64,000 nucleotides of DNA, taken from contig NZ_CP087112.1 of NCBI RefSeq assembly GCF_025643255.1, forward strand, positions 558,001-622,000, read 5' to 3'. The notes beneath the pieces were generated by a model. The model was given only the letters and a program-made list of their open reading frames with translations. It was not told where the DNA came from and searched no databases. A program made the position numbers and the translations under genes. The stretch comes from Halomonas sp. 7T. Lineage in GTDB: Bacteria > Pseudomonadota > Gammaproteobacteria > Pseudomonadales > Halomonadaceae. Positions 43,657 through 51,193 of this stretch are shown here, in pieces. The stretch's first letter is position 1; the number at the start of each line of letters is the position of its first letter.

Positions 43657-44574
43657 ATGATGCTGGATGATCTCGCCTTTTTTCAGCAGCTTGCTAGGGC
43701 AGGGAGCTTAACCGCCACGGCTCGTGAGCTTGGGCTGTCGCTCTCGGCCGTCAGCAAGCGCTTAAAGCAGCTTGAAGCCCGGCTGGGCGTCACGCTGGCG
43801 GCACGCACCACCCGCCGCCTGACGCTGACCGCTGAAGGAGAGCGCTATCTCACCCAGGGCGGGTTGATTTTAGAAGAGCTGCAAACGCTGGAAAGCGCGC
43901 TCAGCGATACCGCCAGCCACGGGCTAAACGGACGGCTGCGGACGAACGCTACCTTTGGCTTTGGCCGGCGGCATATTGCGCCGCTGCTGTCGCGCTTTTG
44001 TGCCCAGCACCCGGCCATAGAGAGCTGGCTGGAGCTAACCAATTTCCCGCTGAATTTAAGCGACCACGGTTTTGATGTGGGTATTCGCATTGGCGAACCC
44101 CCCGATTCTCGCCTGGTGGCACGGCGTATTCTGCCCAACCGGCGGGTACTGTGTGCCGCGCCGCGTTATATCGCCACGATGCCTGCATTGAACGGGCCAA
44201 ATGATCTTGCCCAGCACAGCTGCCTGGTGATTCGTGAAAACGACAGCGATTTCCCGCTGTGGCGTTTTGAGCACCGCCACCTGCCGCAGCGCCAAGCGGT
44301 GAAAGTGAGCGGGCAACTGGCCAGTAACGATGGCGAGGTGATTACTCGGCTTGCGCTGGATGGCCACGGGGTGATGCTGCGCTCCTGGTGGGATGTGAAC
44401 GAGCACTTGGCCAGCGGGGCGTTGCAGCCTTTATTACCCGATTGGCAGGGGGTGCGGGCCGACTTTTATGCGGTGTTTGCACACCGCCGCCATATTCCGG
44501 CGCGCATCAGCGCGTTGATTGATTTTTTACAGCGGGAAATGGCGGGCCGGGTGCCCGCCTTGCCAGATGGCTAA
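43657..44574 (+). CDS. LysR-family transcriptional regulator
   Basis: This protein of about 305 residues is a LysR-type regulator. The winged helix-turn-helix is DDLAFFQQLARAGSLTATARELGLSLSAVSKRLKQLEARLGVTL (residues 3-46). The effector-binding domain follows from about residue 88, with FPLNLSDHGFDVGIRIGEPPDSRL and LPNRRVLCAAPRYI typical of the group. It lies 130 bases from, and divergent to, the tartrate/D-malate dehydrogenase gene, so it probably controls that gene in response to its substrate. The start may be the ATG at 43657 or the next one at 43660; a GTG lies four codons upstream. Confidence 0.9.
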   Translation: MMLDDLAFFQQLARAGSLTATARELGLSLSAVSKRLKQLEARLGVTLAARTTRRLTLTAEGERYLTQGGLILEELQTLESALSDTASHGLNGRLRTNATFGFGRRHIAPLLSRFCAQHPAIESWLELTNFPLNLSDHGFDVGIRIGEPPDSRLVARRILPNRRVLCAAPRYIATMPALNGPNDLAQHSCLVIRENDSDFPLWRFEHRHLPQRQAVKVSGQLASNDGEVITRLALDGHGVMLRSWWDVNEHLASGALQPLLPDWQGVRADFYAVFAHRRHIPARISALIDFLQREMAGRVPALPDG

Positions 44575-44583
44575 CGTGGGGTG

Positions 44584-45147
44584 TTAACGGCCTGGGCAGG
44601 TTTGATCCTGCACGACCTCAATCAGCTCATCGGTGGGGAAGTCTAGCTCGGCGGCGCGCTGGCGCAGGCGCTGCTCAACGTCGCCCTCTAGCGTGGGTGT
44701 GCGGGCTAACAACCACAGGTAGTCGCGGTTGGGGCCTGCCACCAGTGCCCACTGATAGTCGTCATCGAGTTCAAGAACGTTGTAACCGCCGTAGAACGGG
44801 CCAAAAAAGCTGACCTTCAACCGCCCAACGTTCTCGTCATCGATGAAGTAGGCGCGCCCTTCAGCTGCATCCCAGGCTTGCTCTTCCAGATTGTAGCCTC
44901 GGTTAATCACCTTGACGCCGCCATCGTCACGCAGGCTGTAGGTGGCGGTCACGCAGTCCAGCCCCTCTTCAAAAGAGTGATCCAGGCGGGCGATTTCGTA
45001 CCATTCGCCCAAATAGCGCTCTAGCTCAAAACCAGTGACGGGTTCGGTGCCCTCGGGAATGCCGGTGCAGCCCATCAGCAGCGTGCCGGTGGTGGCTACC
45101 GCTGCTAGGGTGGCCATGCTCCTTGGCCGCCATGCGGATTTCATCAT
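44584..45147 (-). CDS. blc: Outer-membrane lipocalin Blc
   Basis: This 187-residue protein is a bacterial lipocalin. A signal peptide ends in the lipobox LMGC (about residues 24-27), so it is lipid-modified and probably in the outer membrane. The lipocalin signature LERYLGEWYEIARLDHSFEEGL follows, and the strands VTATYSLRDDGGVKVINRGYN and ALVAGPNRDYLWLLARTP are conserved. Blc proteins bind lysophospholipids and are induced in stationary phase or membrane stress. It is convergent with the LysR gene (10-base gap) and its 5' end faces yjbQ. Confidence 0.93.
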   Translation of the reverse strand: MMKSAWRPRSMATLAAVATTGTLLMGCTGIPEGTEPVTGFELERYLGEWYEIARLDHSFEEGLDCVTATYSLRDDGGVKVINRGYNLEEQAWDAAEGRAYFIDDENVGRLKVSFFGPFYGGYNVLELDDDYQWALVAGPNRDYLWLLARTPTLEGDVEQRLRQRAAELDFPTDELIEVVQDQTCPGR

Positions 45148-45309
45148 CTCGCTCCTTGGTGAGTGCTTGAATAAACAGCGTTAAATCTATCAGTGCAAGA
45201 CTTCAAGCGCCACGGCTCCCCTCTAGGGGCTGCCAGGCAGGCCGAGGAAATAGGCTATGGTATGTCTGTCACCGTCTTCGTTTACCACGCTGATAACAAA
45301 GGAGAGAAT

Positions 45310-45729
45310 ATGTGGCATCAACAAGAGATTCACCTGCCGGAAATGCCTAGGGGCTTTCACCTGATTACCGATGAGATTGCTAGAGCGCTGCCCTGTTTGG
45401 CGGAGTGCCGTCAGGGTTTGCTGCATGTGCAGCTCATGCACACATCAGCATCGTTAACGCTGAATGAGAACACCGACCCGGATGTTCGTCACGATTTGGA
45501 CGCCTTTATACGCCGACTGGTGCCCGAAGGGCTGAACTACTTTCAACACACGTTAGAAGGCCCCGATGATATGCCCGCACACGTAGCGGCTAGCCTGCTG
45601 GGTACGCAAATAACGTTAGCGATACGCGATGGGCGTTTAGCGTTGGGCACATGGCAGGGGGTGTGGTTAGGCGAGCACCGTGAGCAGGGTGGGTCGCGGC
45701 GTTTATTGGTGACATTGACTGGTTGCTAA
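45310..45729 (+). CDS. yjbQ: YjbQ family protein (secondary thiamine-phosphate synthase-like)
   Basis: This 139-residue protein belongs to the YjbQ/UPF0047 family. Conserved blocks are GLLHVQLMHTSASLTLNENTDPDVRHDL, GPDDMPAHVAASLLG and LGTWQGVWLGEHREQGGSRRLLV. Some members have weak thiamine-phosphate synthase activity in vitro; the physiological role is uncertain. The start at 45310 has AAAGGAG directly upstream; the frame opens 39 codons earlier without supporting features. Confidence 0.9.
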   Translation: MWHQQEIHLPEMPRGFHLITDEIARALPCLAECRQGLLHVQLMHTSASLTLNENTDPDVRHDLDAFIRRLVPEGLNYFQHTLEGPDDMPAHVAASLLGTQITLAIRDGRLALGTWQGVWLGEHREQGGSRRLLVTLTGC

Positions 45730-45841
45730 GGTTAATAAGGGAATTCTTGCTGTTTTTAGATTATTTTTCCAATTTTCTTGCCATTTTCATGCAGCCGTGA
45801 AGAATGATGCGCCTTAACTTTTAATACAAGGCATTTACAGT

Positions 45842-47293
45842 ATGGATTTTACTCTTCCTCCCCTGTTGACTGCGATGGTTGATCGCGGCAATGGACTGCT
45901 GTGGGGCAGCGTGCTGATTTATCTTTTAATCGGTGCGGGTCTCTATTTCACTGTGATGACGCGTGGCATTCAGGTGCGCTATTTCGGCCATATGTTCAAA
46001 CTGCTGCGCTCTTCTCGCCAATCTAATGGTGGCATTTCTTCGTTCCAAGCACTCTCCACCAGCCTGGCGGCGCGGGTAGGCACCGGTAATTTGGCTGGGG
46101 TCGCGGTGGCGATCTACTTTGGTGGCCCCGGCGCGATTTTCTGGATGTGGATGACCGCCATGGTGGGCATGGCAACCAGCTTTGTGGAGTCAACCCTTGC
46201 CCAGGCGTATAAAACCGACCACGGCGATAACACTTTCCGAGGTGGCCCGGCTCGGTATATTGAACGTGGCCTGGGCCTTCGCTGGCTGGCGGTGCTGTTC
46301 TCGATCTGTCTAATTATTGCCTTTGGGCTAGCCTTTAACAGCGTGCAGGCCAATTCCATTGCCCAGGCGATGGAACAGGCGTTCGCGGTGCCTACCTGGG
46401 TGATGGGGCTGGTGTTAATGGTTGTGGTAGCGCCGATTATCTTTGGCGGCTTGAAGTCAATTGCCAAAGTTGCTGAGTTGGTGGTGCCGCTGATGGCGCT
46501 GTTGTACTTGGTGCTTGCGCTGATCGTTGTAGCGTTGAACATTAGCGATTTACCCGCTGCCTTCATGACCATTATACAAAGCGCATTCGGCTTAGAGCAG
46601 GCGGCTGGCGGTGCGATGGGCTACGCAATTTCTCAAGCGATTATGAACGGCATTCAGCGGGGGCTGTTTTCTAATGAGGCGGGTATGGGCTCTGCGCCCA
46701 ACGCAGCGGCAACAGCGACCACCCGCCCCGATCATCCTGCCGCTCAGGGTTTTATCCAAATGCTGGGTGTCTTCTTGGATACGCTGGTGATTTGTACCGC
46801 AACGGCGGCCATTATCATTATGGCGGGCCCTGAACTGTTAACCAGTGAAGAGAGTAACGGTATTCAGTTAACTCAGATGGCGCTTTCCAGCCACGTGGGC
46901 GACTGGGGCGGCATGTTTATTGCTGTGGCTATTTTGTTGTTTGCATTTACCTCCGTCATTGCGAATTACTCTTATGGCGAATCAAATATCGAGTACCTAG
47001 CCGGTCGCCGGGCACCAATTGCAGTGTTGATCTATCGCTTAGCCGTGCTGGGTATGATCATGGTGGGCTCTGTCGCGAGCCTTGGCGCTATCTGGAACTT
47101 TGCCGATCTTTCCATGGGGATGATGGCCATCATCAACCTGGTGGCCATTTTGCTGCTGTCGCCGATTGCGTTTGCGCTGTTTAAGGATTACGACACTCAG
47201 CTGAAAGCGGGCAAAGAGCCGGTCTTCGACCCCAGCCAGTTCCCAAAACTGGCTAATAAGGTAGACCCTAATGCATGGCCTGCTAAGAAGTAA
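45842..47293 (+). CDS. Alanine/glycine:sodium symporter (AGCS family)
   Basis: This 483-residue integral membrane protein is of the AGCS family, which takes up alanine or glycine with sodium. Characteristic stretches are GGISSFQALSTSLAARVGTGNLAGVAVAIYFGGPGAIFWMW near residue 60 and AFNSVQANSIAQAMEQAF near 165. Others are NGIQRGLFSNEAGMGSAPNAAA near 275 and ANYSYGESN near 380. About eleven hydrophobic segments are present. In a salt-adapted organism sodium-driven uptake fits well. It is monocistronic, with a strong terminator 27 bases after the stop. Confidence 0.93.
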   Translation: MDFTLPPLLTAMVDRGNGLLWGSVLIYLLIGAGLYFTVMTRGIQVRYFGHMFKLLRSSRQSNGGISSFQALSTSLAARVGTGNLAGVAVAIYFGGPGAIFWMWMTAMVGMATSFVESTLAQAYKTDHGDNTFRGGPARYIERGLGLRWLAVLFSICLIIAFGLAFNSVQANSIAQAMEQAFAVPTWVMGLVLMVVVAPIIFGGLKSIAKVAELVVPLMALLYLVLALIVVALNISDLPAAFMTIIQSAFGLEQAAGGAMGYAISQAIMNGIQRGLFSNEAGMGSAPNAAATATTRPDHPAAQGFIQMLGVFLDTLVICTATAAIIIMAGPELLTSEESNGIQLTQMALSSHVGDWGGMFIAVAILLFAFTSVIANYSYGESNIEYLAGRRAPIAVLIYRLAVLGMIMVGSVASLGAIWNFADLSMGMMAIINLVAILLLSPIAFALFKDYDTQLKAGKEPVFDPSQFPKLANKVDPNAWPAKK

Positions 47294-47320
47294 CCATGCG
47301 TTAGCCTGTTAGGCGTTACC

Positions 47321-47366
47321 AGCCCCACGTGATGCGCGGTGAAAGCAGCGTCACGTGGGGCTTTTT
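47321..47366 (+). terminator. Rho-independent terminator after the AGCS symporter
   Basis: AGCCCCACGTGA (47321-47332) pairs perfectly with TCACGTGGGGCT (47351-47362), followed by TTTTTC. The loop is 18 bases. Confidence 0.85.
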
Positions 47367-47481
47367 CGTGGGTAGATAATTCGATTTTGTCGAATGAAAC
47401 TCGGAAAACGTTGCGCTTTTGCTTAATCAAAAGCGCCGTAGAATAGCGAGCAGCTTCTTCATTGAATGATAAGGAATTTTT

Positions 47482-48090
47482 ATGACTACCCGTGCCCTGC
47501 TCGTGACCTCTTCCATCCTAGGTGATAACGGCCAATCCAATGCTTTGGCCGCACGTTTTCAACAGCAAGCTGCTGCACGCGATGGCGTCGCCGTGACCCA
47601 CCGCGATGTAGTGGCCAACACACTGCCGCACCTTGCCATTGAAGAGCTGGGTGCTTGGCAAACGCCTGTCGAGGAGCGTACCGCTGAGCAGCAGGCGCTG
47701 GCCGCCCACTCAGATGAGCTGCTGGCCGAACTGCGTACGAACGATGTGCTGGTGCTGGCGGTGCCGATGTACAATCTGGGTATTCCGTCGCAGCTAAAGG
47801 CGTGGTTCGATCGCGTGCTGCGTGCCGGTGAGACCTTCCGCTACACTGAAAATGGCCCACAGGGTTTGATTGAAGGCAAGCGGGCGATTATTCTCGCTGC
47901 TCGTGGCGGCCGGTACGCGGGCACCGAGCTTGATAGCCAAACGCCACATCTAAAAACCATGCTGGGCCTGATGGGTATTAGCGATGTAGAGGTGGTATTT
48001 GCCGAAGGCTTGAACATGGGAGATGCTCACCGTGATGCCGCGCTGAAAGAAGCCTTCCAAGCCATTGACCAGCTTGTCGCTGCGCTCTAA
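47482..48090 (+). CDS. azoR: FMN-dependent NADH-azoreductase
   Basis: This 202-residue protein is a flavodoxin-fold NADH-azoreductase/quinone reductase. It has the FMN-binding LVTSSILGDNGQSNALAARF at the N-terminus, VLVLAVPMYNLGIPSQLKAWFDRVLRAGETFRYTENGPQGL in the centre, and AIILAARGGRYAGTELDSQTPHLKTMLGLMG after it. It acts by two-electron reduction of quinones or azo compounds, so the function overlaps with WrbA nearby. It is followed after 29 bases by the alkyltransferase-like gene, which may be co-transcribed. Confidence 0.93.
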   Translation: MTTRALLVTSSILGDNGQSNALAARFQQQAAARDGVAVTHRDVVANTLPHLAIEELGAWQTPVEERTAEQQALAAHSDELLAELRTNDVLVLAVPMYNLGIPSQLKAWFDRVLRAGETFRYTENGPQGLIEGKRAIILAARGGRYAGTELDSQTPHLKTMLGLMGISDVEVVFAEGLNMGDAHRDAALKEAFQAIDQLVAAL

Positions 48091-48119
48091 ACCAACATTA
48101 CCAACCCAACGAGGTCATC

Positions 48120-48419
48120 ATGCCACGCCCGGAATTGCTTGAGCAGATTTACACTATTGTGGATCAGATTCCGGCAGGGCGGGTCACCACCTATGGGCGC
48201 GTTGCAGCAATGACAGAGGGCGCGACTCCGCGCATGGTGGGTTCGGCCATGCGTCACTTGCCTGATGGGCATCAGTTGCCCTGGCACCGGGTAATCGCCG
48301 CTTCGCGGAAGCTAGCTGATCATGGTGGCGCTGAGCGCCAGTATCAAAAGCTGCGTAATGAAGGCGTGGTGTTTGATAGCAAAGGGCGGGTGCCTACTCA
48401 TCTTGTCTGGCCTGATTGA
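48120..48419 (+). CDS. Alkyltransferase-like protein (MGMT fold, no active-site Cys)
   Basis: This 99-residue protein has the MGMT DNA-binding fold: IPAGRVTTYGRVAAMTEGATPRMVGSAMRHLPDGHQLPWHRVIAASRKL. The motif at the methyl-acceptor site reads PWHR instead of PCHR, so it cannot accept alkyl groups. This is the hallmark of ATL proteins (YbaZ/Atl1), which bind O6-alkylguanine and channel damage to nucleotide excision repair. The length (about 100 residues) agrees. The start at 48120 is an ATG. A stem-loop shared with the convergent gene follows the stop. Confidence 0.9.
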   Translation: MPRPELLEQIYTIVDQIPAGRVTTYGRVAAMTEGATPRMVGSAMRHLPDGHQLPWHRVIAASRKLADHGGAERQYQKLRNEGVVFDSKGRVPTHLVWPD

Positions 48420-48439
48420 ACTAAGTGACGCGCTTTAAA

Positions 48440-48470
48440 AATAACGCCGCTCGAATTGAGCGGCGTTATT
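48440..48470 (-). terminator. Stem-loop terminator between convergent genes
   Basis: AATAACGCCGCTC and GAGCGGCGTTATT arms make a perfect 13-base stem. On the minus strand TTTTTAAAG follows, so it best ends the GNAT-nitrilase gene. On the plus strand the T-run is short. Confidence 0.75.
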
Positions 48471-48473
48471 GGC

Positions 48474-50042
48474 TTACTCCTCCAGATTAGCCCCAGATTT
48501 CCATGACCAATCGCGCCAGCGAAGGTCAAATAGATCCTTGCGGCGGTCTTTCAGGTTGGTCACCGAGCCTTCGGCACGCACCACCGTCAGGCGCGTTAAA
48601 TCAAGATCCGAGAAGAAGATCATTTCGGTGTTAGGCGTCGTTTCTGCCAGTACTGCATCATGGGGGAAGGCAAAGTCAGACGGCGTAAACACAGCTGATT
48701 GCGCGTACTGGATATCCAAGTTTTCAATAGAGGGTAAGTTACCCACACTGCCGCATATCACCACGTAGCACTCGTTTTCGATGGCACGTGCCTGTGCGCA
48801 GTGGCGTACACGCAGGTAGCCGTTTTTGGTGTCGACCCAAAATGGCACGAACAGAATATCCATATCCTGGTCAGCCAGTAGGCGGCCAAGTTCCGGGAAT
48901 TCCACGTCGTAACAGATTAAAATGCCCACGCGCCCTGCGTCTGTGTCGAATACTTGCAGTTCGTCGCCACCCTCAATCACCCAATCGCGGCGCTCTTGTG
49001 GGGTGATATGCAGTTTAAATTGCTTCTCTACTTCGCCGTCTCGGTGGAAGAGATAAGCGACATTATAGAGTCGATCATCTTCACCCACCTCAATCATAGA
49101 GCCGCCAACAATGTTGATGTTGTATGAGACTGCCATTCTCGACAGTTCGCTCTTGAATCGGTCGGTAAAGCTTGCAAGGAAGCGTATAGCGGCCGTCTGG
49201 TCTTTTTGGGCGGCGCGATCTTGCAAGCCCATCAGTGGCGTTGTGAAGAGCTCGGGAAAAACGGCAAAGTCGCTTTGGTAATCTGATAACGCATCTACAA
49301 AGTATTCAATCTGCTGTAGTGCTGCTTCAGCAGAATCGAACTCACGCATCTGCCACTGCACGGCACCGACGCGAACTTGCGTGGGGCGGGTATCGAGCAC
49401 GCTTTCAGCGGGTTCAAACAGGATGTTATTCCACTCAAGTAGAGTGGCGTAGCCACGCGACTGTTCATCTTCTGGCAGGTACTTACGCAGTAGTCGCTTT
49501 ACCTGGAAATCATTTGCCAGTTGAAACGATAAAATGGGGTCGTAAATTTCTTTACGAGAGACTTTTTCAATATATTGGGCTGGCGTAAGTTCTACTGCGT
49601 GTTGATGATATTCAGGTATACGCCCGCCAGCTAAAATAGCGCGCAAGTTGTGTGACCGGCACAGTTCTTTGCGTGCTTCATATAAACGCCGCCCCAGACG
49701 ATAGCCACGGTAGTCGGGGTGGATCAGCACATCCAGCCCGTACATGGCATCGCCATCCTCATTGTTGAGGATCGTTTCACGATGGCCGATGAGGTCGTCA
49801 TATTTATGCGGATTAGAAAACTCGTCGTAATCGACCTGGACGGTTAGCGCTACCCCTACCAATATTCCATCATCCTCAATGGCAATTTGGCCATCGGGAA
49901 ATTCCTTGATGAGCTTGTCAATGGTGTGCTTTGGCCACGCACCGCCGATGTCGTGATACACCGCGTCCATCAGCGTTTTGAGCTGTTCGTAGTCATCGCT
50001 GTTGAGATTGCGAAGATTAAGATGCAGGTCTTCTAGGGACAT
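48474..50042 (-). CDS. GNAT acetyltransferase-nitrilase fusion protein
   Basis: This 522-residue protein joins an N-terminal GNAT acetyltransferase (DVLIHPDYRGYRLGRRLYEARKELC near residue 105, with the acetyl-CoA loop) to a C-terminal carbon-nitrogen hydrolase. The nitrilase triad is Glu in FAVFPELFTTPLM, Lys in FKLHITPQERRDW, and Cys in VGILICYDVEFPELGR. The linked architecture is found in many bacteria; substrates are unknown, but the fusion suggests one metabolite is acetylated and then deamidated, or the reverse. The ATG at 50042 begins MSLEDLHLNL. It ends just before the shared terminator. Confidence 0.92.
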   Translation of the reverse strand: MSLEDLHLNLRNLNSDDYEQLKTLMDAVYHDIGGAWPKHTIDKLIKEFPDGQIAIEDDGILVGVALTVQVDYDEFSNPHKYDDLIGHRETILNNEDGDAMYGLDVLIHPDYRGYRLGRRLYEARKELCRSHNLRAILAGGRIPEYHQHAVELTPAQYIEKVSRKEIYDPILSFQLANDFQVKRLLRKYLPEDEQSRGYATLLEWNNILFEPAESVLDTRPTQVRVGAVQWQMREFDSAEAALQQIEYFVDALSDYQSDFAVFPELFTTPLMGLQDRAAQKDQTAAIRFLASFTDRFKSELSRMAVSYNINIVGGSMIEVGEDDRLYNVAYLFHRDGEVEKQFKLHITPQERRDWVIEGGDELQVFDTDAGRVGILICYDVEFPELGRLLADQDMDILFVPFWVDTKNGYLRVRHCAQARAIENECYVVICGSVGNLPSIENLDIQYAQSAVFTPSDFAFPHDAVLAETTPNTEMIFFSDLDLTRLTVVRAEGSVTNLKDRRKDLFDLRWRDWSWKSGANLEE

Positions 50043-50083
50043 GTATAAGGTTCCCGGCCGTCGAATGAAGTTAGCCTATTGTA

Positions 50084-51001
50084 TCATTGCTGAGCGCTGC
50101 TCGTTTTATCGGCTGCCACCGAACGGACCAGCGGCCGCGTAAGTGTCTGCGCCATTATCACGCCAGCGAGAATTAACAGCCCCCCTATAAAGTGGAAGCC
50201 AGCCACGCGTTCGCCTAAAAAAGCCATCGCGATCAGCGCACTAAAGAGCGGCATTAGATTGATAAAAATGCTCGACTGGTTGGCGCCGATTTGGCGAACT
50301 GCGCGCATCCACAAAAAGGTGGTGATAATGGAGGCAGGAATACCCGCATAGAGAATCAACCAAATATTGTGGTTATCGACCGGCGTCATTGGCCCCATTA
50401 AGTAGGGGGGCAACAAGAACAGCACCGCAAAGCATACCTGGGCATAGAGCATTACCCAGGGGGGTAAGTTCATTGCCCAGCGTTTAAGCATTACGCCATA
50501 AAGCGCGTAGCAGGTCGCTGCAACAACCATTAGCGCGTCACCATAAGCGACCTGGAGTTGCAGCAGAGAAAGGGGGTTACCCCGGCCAAGCAGTACGGTA
50601 ACGCCCACAAAAGCGAGCACGCCGCCAACGACACCGCCCAACGTAGGCGGCTCACGTAGAATGAGGGCGCTTAATAGCACGGTTAAGAGGGGCACCATGG
50701 CGGCGAGTATGCCCATATTAGTTGCGGTGGTCGTTTCTGCCGCTACATAGGCAAGACCTTGCCATAACCCCATGCCTAATAGCCCCAACAACGCGAGTTT
50801 GGGCCAGTTGCGATATATCTCTTCGCGGTAGCGCAGCACCGCCGGTAATACAAACGGGGTCATGACTACCAAGGCTAGTAGCCAGCGTAAAAAAGCGATG
50901 CTGCTAGGCGCAATCGCACCGACGGTTAATTGGTTAATGGTCATATTGCCTGACCAGATCAATACCGTGGCCAGGGGCGGTAAAAAATAAATCAATGGCA
51001 T
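50084..51001 (-). CDS. EamA/DMT family transporter
   Basis: This 305-residue protein has ten hydrophobic segments in two homologous halves. It carries the EamA motifs ATVLIWSGNMTINQLTVGAIAPSSIAFLRWLLAL and, in the second half, QIGANQSSIFINLMPLFSALIAMAFLGERV. It is an inner-membrane permease, likely an exporter of small metabolites; the substrate is not predictable. It lies 42 bases upstream of the start of the GNAT-nitrilase gene on the same strand and could be co-transcribed with it. Confidence 0.88.
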   Translation of the reverse strand: MPLIYFLPPLATVLIWSGNMTINQLTVGAIAPSSIAFLRWLLALVVMTPFVLPAVLRYREEIYRNWPKLALLGLLGMGLWQGLAYVAAETTTATNMGILAAMVPLLTVLLSALILREPPTLGGVVGGVLAFVGVTVLLGRGNPLSLLQLQVAYGDALMVVAATCYALYGVMLKRWAMNLPPWVMLYAQVCFAVLFLLPPYLMGPMTPVDNHNIWLILYAGIPASIITTFLWMRAVRQIGANQSSIFINLMPLFSALIAMAFLGERVAGFHFIGGLLILAGVIMAQTLTRPLVRSVAADKTSSAQQ

Positions 51002-51139
51002 AGCACGTTCCCTTATCGTTAGCCGGTTAATGTGACTTGCTTTGTTGTGAGGAGCAAGTGCTTTGCCATAATGGATGATGGTTTCGCAAGACGCCTAAAA
51101 GGTGACAGATTAAGGAGGGTAAAGGACTGTACCTCAGGG

Positions 51140-51156
51140 AGCGTATGTCATACGCT
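51140..51156. promoter_or_regulatory. Palindrome upstream of fadH
   Basis: AGCGTATG and CATACGCT (51140-51147 and 51149-51156) form a 17-base palindrome with a single central base, about 40 bases before the fadH start. It is a plausible repressor site; it does not match the known FadR or PsrA consensus in an obvious way. Confidence 0.4.
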
Positions 51157-51193
51157 TGTTTGAATATTCTTAACAATATAATGGAGTGCCGTG

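Noticed and set aside
51177..51182. TATAAT as the fadH -10 box
   Set aside because: It would place transcription start about 5 bases before the ATG and after the ribosome-binding site; spacing to a -35 is also poor.
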